64,000 bases of DNA from NCBI RefSeq assembly GCF_012489685.1, contig NC_080043.1, forward strand, positions 37,649,127 to 37,713,126, in the 5' to 3' direction. How positions within the stretch are numbered: the first letter of the stretch is position 1; each line of letters opens with the position of its first letter. The position numbers and the translations under genes are program-made. Of this stretch, positions 44,601-53,600 are shown in pieces. Source of the DNA: Lotus japonicus (Eukaryota; Streptophyta; Magnoliopsida; Fabales; Fabaceae). The notes below the pieces were generated by a model that worked only from the letters and a program-made list of their open reading frames with translations, did not search any database and was not told the DNA's origin.

Positions 44601-47600
44601 TTCCTTTAAACAATGTACGTGTTTAATATCAATCCAGAAAAATTAGTACATAATTTTAGAAATTAATTGAGGGGTTTTAATCTATATTGTGCATAAAATT
44701 AGTAAATTATATCTCTTTGGTGAGCAATTTCAAAAATTTCTTTGAGGGCTTTTAGTATTTGGATTCTATGTTAAACATGCTGAAAAATCTCTACCTTCCA
44801 CAGTCTATAATGAGAGATCAAAATGGGTCTTTTCTTGGTAAATGCAACTCGTTTAACTAACTAATACAATTTGGTGTTATTTTCAGTGAATCTGTGTACC
44901 CGCATCTTTTTTTAGGTGTAATATTCACATTAGGTTTTTTTTTATAAGCATACTCACATTAGGTGACTCAACAGATTAATGATATGTGGTAATTGAAATT
45001 ATTATTTCCAGTGTTATAATTCTATTCCAATAGTGCTCTCGTTTGTCGGACAACTCAGCTCTCCCCCGACGGCCGTTGTTGACGTCCCCCACAATCTTGC
45101 AGCGGTTGCAATAATTCTTGGACCTTCCCCTACTCACCCATATGTCCGCAACTCCTACCACTTGAGCTATTATACGTACGGAGATATTTTAGTTTTAGTT
45201 GTGCAATTATTTATGAGTGTGATTTTTTTCCCCTGATTTGAAAAAAATACTCTAATAAATTGCGAGAGAGAAAAATCCCACCTGAAATAAGTCGCCAATA
45301 TTAACAACTAGAGCACGTGGATTAGGCTTGACACCAATCCATTTTCCATCTTTTAGCAATTGCAATCCCCCAACATGATCCTGATAAACGATGGTAAGGA
45401 AACTAGTGTCATTGTGAGGCAATAAACCGTACACGTTTGAAGATATTGGGCATGGAGGATATCTGTTCAGTCGAATGTAAGAGCTTTTTGGCAAGCAATT
45501 CTGTGGAAAATAGCTGGATTTCACATTCACTTTGCAGGCTAGAATTTCAGCCAAGCTTTCCGCAAGTGGGGCCATTCTTGTTGCAAAAGCATCAAGGCTT
45601 GATCTAAAATTGAAAATAATGTACTGTTAAAGATCAATACCTTAAAAAAGGCACATCATGAAAGTACACTATTTTTGTGTAGACGAATTTCAGCCATGCT
45701 TTCAGCAAGTGGGGCCAGTCTTGTTGCAAAAGCTTCAAGGCTTATCTTAGTAACTCATTTCAAAAAAAAATCTTAGTAACTCGTGTGATACACGGTTTCT
45801 TGATTTTTTAAACCAAAACTATATTGTATCATATATTATACAATAAGTTACAATTAATATAAAATACATTTTATTTTATTTACATGTATTGATCAAACCA
45901 AAAGTTTTAACAATATTTAATCCTATTAAAAAAAAAACAATATTTAATCATATATCTTCACTCTATCAAATATTAGAGTTAGAATGGAGAGGGTTAGAGT
46001 TAGATGAGAGAAGGAGAAACCAACCTTATTTGGTTTAATTTGTAATGGGTAGGAGGAGAGTAAGAAGAAAAGGCGGACTCCAGCTAATTATAATTGGGTA
46101 GAAATATCATTTTAATTATGTATAAAATGATTCTCTCTTTTTATTTAACCAAAAGAAAAAATGTGAGAAGCCACAATATTATACTTTTTTTTCTTTTTTA
46201 TTTTATATATTATATTATTTCAAAATATTATATATATTATATAAACAACTTACAAACTCTACTCTACTTTATTTATCACATCTTCTCTCTACTCATTCTT
46301 GTTTTTTATTCTTTCTATTTACTCTTTTTCCTCAACCGAACAAAGCATTATTGTTTATTATTCCATAGCCTAAATAGGAAAAAAAGTTTCTAAGATGTTC
46401 TGAAGCTTTTGTTGCCTTAATTGATCATTCTGAAACGTGTACATACAAATTATGCCAAAGTAGCAAGAAGCACATCAGTCATGCTTTACTGATCAATCAA
46501 GCTTTCATTAGATTGCATTTCGAGATATTCATGTCCGTTATTTATATTTATAATAGAGAAAAAGTTTGATGCATCGACGGTGTAAAACTTTACACCGTCA
46601 ACCAATAAGATTTCAAGGATGTGTTACGTTAATTAATGAAATTAAATAAAATGAGAAATTTTCTCACATCCTTAAAATTTGATTGGTTGATGGTGTAAAA
46701 AAACTTTACACAGTCGGTGCATAGAAATTAAACTTTATAATATGTTGTAAGAATCTTTTTTAATAAATACATATAATGACATGAAAAAACTGATTAAAAA
46801 TAAATGTTGATAAATAAATGAAAATTTTACTAAGAATATCTAATCCAATATTCCTATAAAAGAAAATTTTCATTTCAAATTGATGTCGACCAACTGACCC
46901 TCCACTGACAATATTAAACCACCAAAACACAAAAGAAAAAAAAAAAACACTTAGAATGGAAATGACATCACCAACCCAATAATATAAAACAACACCAATT
47001 AGATAAAAGATGCCCCGCGAAAGTTATCTGATCGATTTGACCCACAGAAGTTAGTCTTCTCCATCGTCAAAGATCATAGACCAAGAGAGAAAATTAGCAC
47101 CCGAAATTGAGCACCCACGACCTTCAATCAACCAGAAGAATTATGGGACAATCCACCTCCAGCAGCAAACTAACGTCAGCACACCAACACGAGACACTTA
47201 CGGCATGTTTAGTTGCAGTTTTGTTTTTATTTTTTAAAAACAATTTTCAGAAACAATTTTTAAAAACAGTTTTTAGAAAAAGAAAACTGGTTGAATGATA
47301 TGTTTTTAAATATTTAGAAAATTGATATATAAAAACTAAAAACAGAAACTGAAAACATCTTTTGACTGTTTTGATTTTTTTAGTTTTAAAAACTGAAAAT
47401 GAGAACTGTTTTTGAAAACAGGTCATGCCAAACAGGTTTTCAGTTTTAAAAAGTGAAAATTATTTTGAAAACAGGAAATAAACATACCCTTACTACTTCA
47501 TTTTTTCTCTCATCTCATTTTTTTTTCTCTCTATCTCTATCTGTATTTCTTATCACATCATCTATCATATTACATATATATTTCTTTTCTCTTCATATTT

Positions 47601-50600
47601 TATTCAAGTATGAGTGCATATTAAGTGTGAACATAATGCTTCCCGTGTTTATCTCACAGTATGTAAAATGTATTGAGATTTGCAAAACTCAACTAACTTT
47701 CCATTAATCAGAACAGTACTTATACAAGACACAGTAATAGGACTCTATCAACAAACATAGACAACACAATCAATGGGCTCGGGCTCAACACAACCAGCCC
47801 AATACACATACTGACCCAATATCAAAGTCCACTAATTCTAACACCCTCCCTTAAACTGAACTTGCAACATGCAATTTAGTTTACTGACTCAGTCTACACA
47901 TGCCTAACCTACTCCTTAGCTTCATGAAAGTCTCCACTTTCAAGGGTTTAGTCATTATGTCTGATACCTGCTCATCTGTACTGCAATGGACTAACTCAAT
48001 CTTCCCTTCTCTGACCAAATCTCGCAGAAAGTGATACCTAACATCTATATGTTTACTCCTTCCGTGCATAACTGGATTCCTTGACAGTTTAATAGCTGAA
48101 CTATTGTCACAGTGGATCTTAGAACATCCATCATGAAAATGACCAAGATAGAAAAGTATTCTTCTGAGCCAAATGCATTGACAAGCACACAAAGTTGCAG
48201 CAATAAACTCAGCTTCAGTGGTAGAAAGACTCACCACTGCTTGCTTCTTTGATGACCAGGAAACAGAACCTGTTCCAAGTAGGAACACATATCCTGAAGT
48301 ACTCCTTCGATCATCCAAGTCTCCAGCATAGTCACTATCAGTAAAAGCTACAAGGTCCCCTGCTGCTTCTCTTTTATACAAAATGCCCAGATTAATGGTT
48401 CCATTCAAGTACCTCATGATCCGTTTCACAGCTTGTACATGTTGTTCAGTGGGCTTTTCCATGTATCTACTCACAAGGCATACAGCATACATCAGATCAG
48501 GTCTAGTAGCAGTCAAGTACATCAAACTACCCACCATTTGCTTATAATGAGTACCATCAACTTCAGATCCACTGCCCCTCTTTGACAACCTAGTTCCAGG
48601 AACCACAGGATTATTGACTGGATTGCTTCTGCTCATACCAAATCTTTCTAATACTTCCCTTGCATATTTCCCCTGACTGATGAAAATACCCTCAGAACTC
48701 TGTGTTACTTCTACACCCAAAAAATAGCTCATTCTCCCAAGATCACTCATGTCAAACTCCTTCTTCATTGATTGTTTGAATTCTTCAAACAATGAATCAC
48801 TATTGCCAGTGAAGATCAAATCATCAACATACAAACTCACAATGAGAATCTTCCCATCTTTTCTATTTTTGACAAATAGAGTGTGCTCAAAGGGACACTT
48901 CTGAAAATTCTCCTTCTGAAAGTAAGACTCAATCTTACTATACCAGGCACGCGGTGCCTGCCTCAATCCATAGAGAGCCTTGCTGAGTTTATACACTTTG
49001 TCTTCCTCACCTTTCACTTGATATCCTTGTGGCTGATTGACATAAACTGTTTCATTTAGTTCTCCATGCAGAAATGCACTCTTTACATCAAGTTGAAACA
49101 CTGTCCACCCATTAAGTGCAGCTAGAGCAAGAATAGTCCTTATAGTATCCCATCTAGCCACCGGAGCAAAGACTTCGGTGAAATCCACTCCATGTTTCTG
49201 TGAGTACCCCTTAGCCACCAATCTGGCCTTATACTTCTCAACTTCTCCCCTCTCATTGAGCTTAGTCTTGTAAACCCACTTAACACCAATACTCTTTGCT
49301 CCTCTTGGAAGAGTTACAAGTTGCCAAGTGTTATTTCTCTCGATGGACTGAATCTCTAAATCCATTGCTGTCCTCCATTTTTCACTTTTAACAGCCTCTT
49401 GAAATGACATAGGATCAGTTGCAGGAGTACAAACTGAGAAGCTGAACTCTTCCCCTTCTTCACCATCTAACTCTTCACCACTTGTGAACTCTTTCATCCA
49501 AGAGGGTTGAGTGACTTGTCTTTTCCTCCGCTCTTCTCTCTCTTGCTGAATACCTTGCAGATCCTCATTAGGCAAATTTGCACTGGAAGCTCCTGCTTCT
49601 GCTAAGTGACCAGGAGGTACATTTGCTGGTTCTAGTTGTGGTTCTGAACTTCCTATGTTACCAGTAGAATTCTCATTGTCAATGTCTTCTCCGCCAACAT
49701 TAAGCTCCAAAGTTTGTTTACCCTGATCCTCTGTCCAAGTCCACTTCTCTGATTCACTAAAAACTACATCTCTGCTGACAATGATTCTCTGTGAAATAGG
49801 ATCAAAGAGCCTATAGGCTTTGCACTCCTCACTTACTCCCAAAAGAATGCACTTAGTGCTTCTATTATCCAGTTTCTATCTCTGAGTGTCAGGGACATGA
49901 ACATGTGCAATACACCCAAAAACTCTGAAAAAATGAACAGAAGGTTTAACCCCACTCCAATATTCCTCAGGTGTGACATTCTTCACTGCTATAGTGGGAC
50001 TCCTATTCTGAACATACACTGCCCAGTTGACTGCTTCAGGCCAAAATTCACGTGGTACATCCTTTTCAGATAACATACACCGCACCATATTCATTATAGT
50101 CCTGTTTTTCCTCTCAGCCACTCCATTCTGTTGTGGAGTATAGGAAGCAGTGAGCTGTCTCTTAATGCCATGTTGAGCACAAAACAGATCAAATTCTTTT
50201 GAAGTAAATTCTCCCCCTCTATCAGTTCTAAGACACCCTATCTTTTCACCACATTCCTTTTCTGAAATTGCTTTAAACTTCTTAAAAGATTCTAAAGCAG
50301 CAGACTTTTCAGCAAGGAAATATACCCAGGTTTTTCGACAACAGTCATCAATAAAGGTAATAAAGTACCTTTTGTTGCTATTAGACTCAGGTGTAATGGG
50401 GCCACAAATGTCAGCATGAACCAGTTGAAGCTTCTGCGAGGCTCTCCAAGTTCTCTTTTGTGGAAAAGGGTCTCTATGTTGTTTGCCTTTGAGACATCCT
50501 TCACAAAGGCTGCTAGAATCCTTCAAAGCAGGTAGACCTCTTACCATGGACTTCCGAACCAAGGTTTTTAGTCCATTCTGACCAAGGTGCCCATATCTAC

Positions 50601-53600
50601 GATGCCATAGATCAGTTGTATCCTCTTCTGAAACCTTGTAGCATTCTGAAGTAAGAACCTTTGCCATGACAGCAAACATCCTATTTGAGGACATTTTTGA
50701 CTGAATAATGAGGCCTTTTCTTGGATGATAAACTCTACACCAGTTCTTATGAAATATAATCTTCAAATCCTTTTCCTGCAATTGCCCAACACTTAGCAAG
50801 CTATTCTTCAATTCAGGTATGTAGTAAACCTCAGTGATAGTCTGATTCAAGCCACCAATCTGCAACTTGATCTTTCCCTTTCCCTTAACTGTCATCTTTG
50901 AATCATCTCCTAACTTTACAGTGGTGGCAAATCCCTCATCGATTTCATGAACCCATTCTTTTATGCCACACATATGGTTGCTGCAACCAGAATCAAGAAA
51001 CCATACCTGGTTTTCTAACAAATCATCCTTCAAATTTGACTTAGCCATCAGCAGCAATTCTTCATGATCTTCATCCTTCAAATCTGACATTGCCAACAAC
51101 AGCAATTCTTCATGATCTTCATTCATTTCAGCATAATTTGCACTTTCCTCCCAACTTGGACACTCATATTGGAAGTGACCAAGTTTGTGGCACTTGTAAC
51201 ATTCAACGGATTCCTTGCTTGTGTAGAAACTTCCTCTACCACGACCACGATTGCCATAGCGTCCTCTGCCTCTTCCTCCTGCTCTGCCCGAGTTAGAAAC
51301 CTTCAAAGCCTGTTCCTCCTCCTTGTAACCTTTCATCCTCTGCTCATGAACAAGAAGGCTGCTTTGAAGTTGGTCAATAGTAAGAGTATCTACATCATTC
51401 GATTCCTCAATGGAACATACCACATAGTTGAATCTTTCCGTCATTGACCTCAAAATCTTTTCAACAACCATTGTTTCCTTCACCGATTCTCCATGAATCT
51501 TCATCTTATTTGCAATACTAAGAGTTCTTGCAAAGTAATCATTGACAGTTTCACCTTCCTTCATTCCAAGAATTTCGAACTCTCTCCTAAGGGCCTGTAG
51601 CTGTGCTCGCTTCACCTTGGTAGAACCATGAAACTTCTGCTTCATGGATTCCCATATATCTTTTGACGTGTCTTTGCACAGGATGGTCTCAATGATGCTT
51701 CGTTCAATTGATTGAAACAGATAGTTCTTTGCTTTGAGGTCCTTCAATTTGCTTTCATCATGTGCTTTAACCTGTTCCGGTGTTGCATTTTGAACCAGAG
51801 GTGGTACTCCACCTTCTACCAGATCCCAATACTCCTTGGATCTCAGCAAATTCTCCATAAGCATTGCCCAATGATCATAGTGACCATCGAATTTTGGAAC
51901 AGCAGGAAGAGAGAAATTCGAACTATCCGCCATGATGATCACGAACCCAAACTCAGTTGATGACAGAGTGAATTTCTGGATTTCACCCTCAATTCGATCA
52001 CCCCTCTCTCTCAGACAAACGATCCCTTCTTCTTGAACCTTTCTTGCTCAGACTCGATTCTTGACAGGGTGAGATTTGCGATTTCACCCTCAACTCAATC
52101 AATCTCTCAGATGAGAAATTCCTTCTCTTCGAACACGATCGATTCTGGCAAACGATCTCTTCTCTCACGAACACGATTTCTTTCTGGATGGAAAAAGCTG
52201 CGGTTCTTCCCTGGTTCAGGCCCCTTTCGGAGCTCTGATACCAATTGTTTATCTCATAGTATGTAAAATGTATTGAGATTTGCAAAACTCAACTAACTTT
52301 CCATTAATCAGAACAGTACTTATACAAGACACAGTAATAGGACTCTATCAACAAACATAGACAACACAATCAATGGGCTCGGGCTCAACACAACCAGCCC
52401 AATACACATACTGACCCAATATCAAAGTCCACTAATTCTAACATCCCGAACATAAAAGACAGGTCGTGAAAACAAGAAAGCCAACCATAAAAAAGAAACA
52501 AACCTTGTTATACAAAAAAAATTAACTATCAAATTGATTTATGTGTTTGTCCGCCGATTCAATTTTTGTCTGTCATCAGTAGAAAATTTGATTATTTTAT
52601 TCACTGGTTGCAGAAATGTTGGCATTAATCATTTAATCCTCGCTGAACGCGTTGTTTCTGGTCATGTTGCATAATGGCATACCAAGGCTAAGATGAATAA
52701 GTGTTATTTTTTCTTCATATTTATTTTACATGTTTTTGGGTATTCAATGTTTGAATGGATAAAAACTTTGTGGGTATGCATAGAGTCTTTGTAGTTGCTG
52801 GAGGGAATGAAATAGATATTGGTTCGCTTGCGGGGGCTATGAAGCAGAGTGTTGTATGTTGGGTCAACAAGAAGTCAGCTCTAATTTGGAGCATTTTTAG
52901 TGGTTAGGCATGGGATTTTCTGTTGCGGTTCAAAAAATTTTATTGTTGGGGCTGGTTATATTCTGGATTGATCTTGACATCCTTGCAAGTTTTGATGATG
53001 TGCAGAAGGTTGTAACAAGCTCTTATATTTTGTTGAAGAAAAGAGAACAGCGATGGTGCTAATTGCAATTGGATTTGACATTGAGTGGAGACCCAGCTTC
53101 ATAAAAGGTTTGATTGATGGCTATGCTTGAGCTTAGTGAAGGTCGGGAAGCAGTGTTGGAGTTTCTGGATGCACTTGCTCGCTTGTTTCTTTTGCTTTTG
53201 TGTCCTAGTTTTTATCGTTTTTTGTGTTTGGGTCTCAGCTTTATGGCGTGCGTTGTGGTGCAATCGACAAAGGTGGTTCCCTGTTCAGGTGTCGTGCGAC
53301 TGATAAGTTGTTTTCGACTTTTTAGGGACCATTCTCAATGCTGTAATCGCTTTATTCGATCGGGGTGGTCTGATTGTGAGTGTTCTTAGAGGTTGTTAGT
53401 GGTTTTTGCTGTAGTGGCTGAGTTTATGCTGGCATTTGATGGCTTGATTATTATACCCACCCATGTTGAGAGAGTTTTTCTCAATTTTATCTATATTTAT
53501 ATATCTTTTACCTTTAAAAAAATTTACTAATTAAATTAAATTAATTAATTTAGAAATAAAAATTAGAAAAATATTCTCAATCTTTAATTTCATAAACCCC

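Larger units (their letters stand above)
47646..52443 (-). mobile_element. Young Ty1/copia element E (Tork/TNT1-like), nearly intact
   Basis: 198-bp LTRs (47646-47843 and 52246-52443) differ at a single site. TCCCG flanks both sides (47641-47645 and 52444-52448). On the minus strand a primer site (AATTGGTATCAGAGC, 52245-52231), one long gag-pol frame and a polypurine tract (AAGGGAGGG, next to 47843) are all in place. It sits in intron 1 of the gibberellin oxidase gene in the same transcriptional direction. One TAG is the only visible defect. It is the youngest datable insertion in the window. Confidence 0.95.

Noticed and set aside
51090..51447. Plus-strand ORFs over the gag region of element E
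   Set aside because: They are antisense shadows of an intact minus-strand gag with a zinc knuckle.
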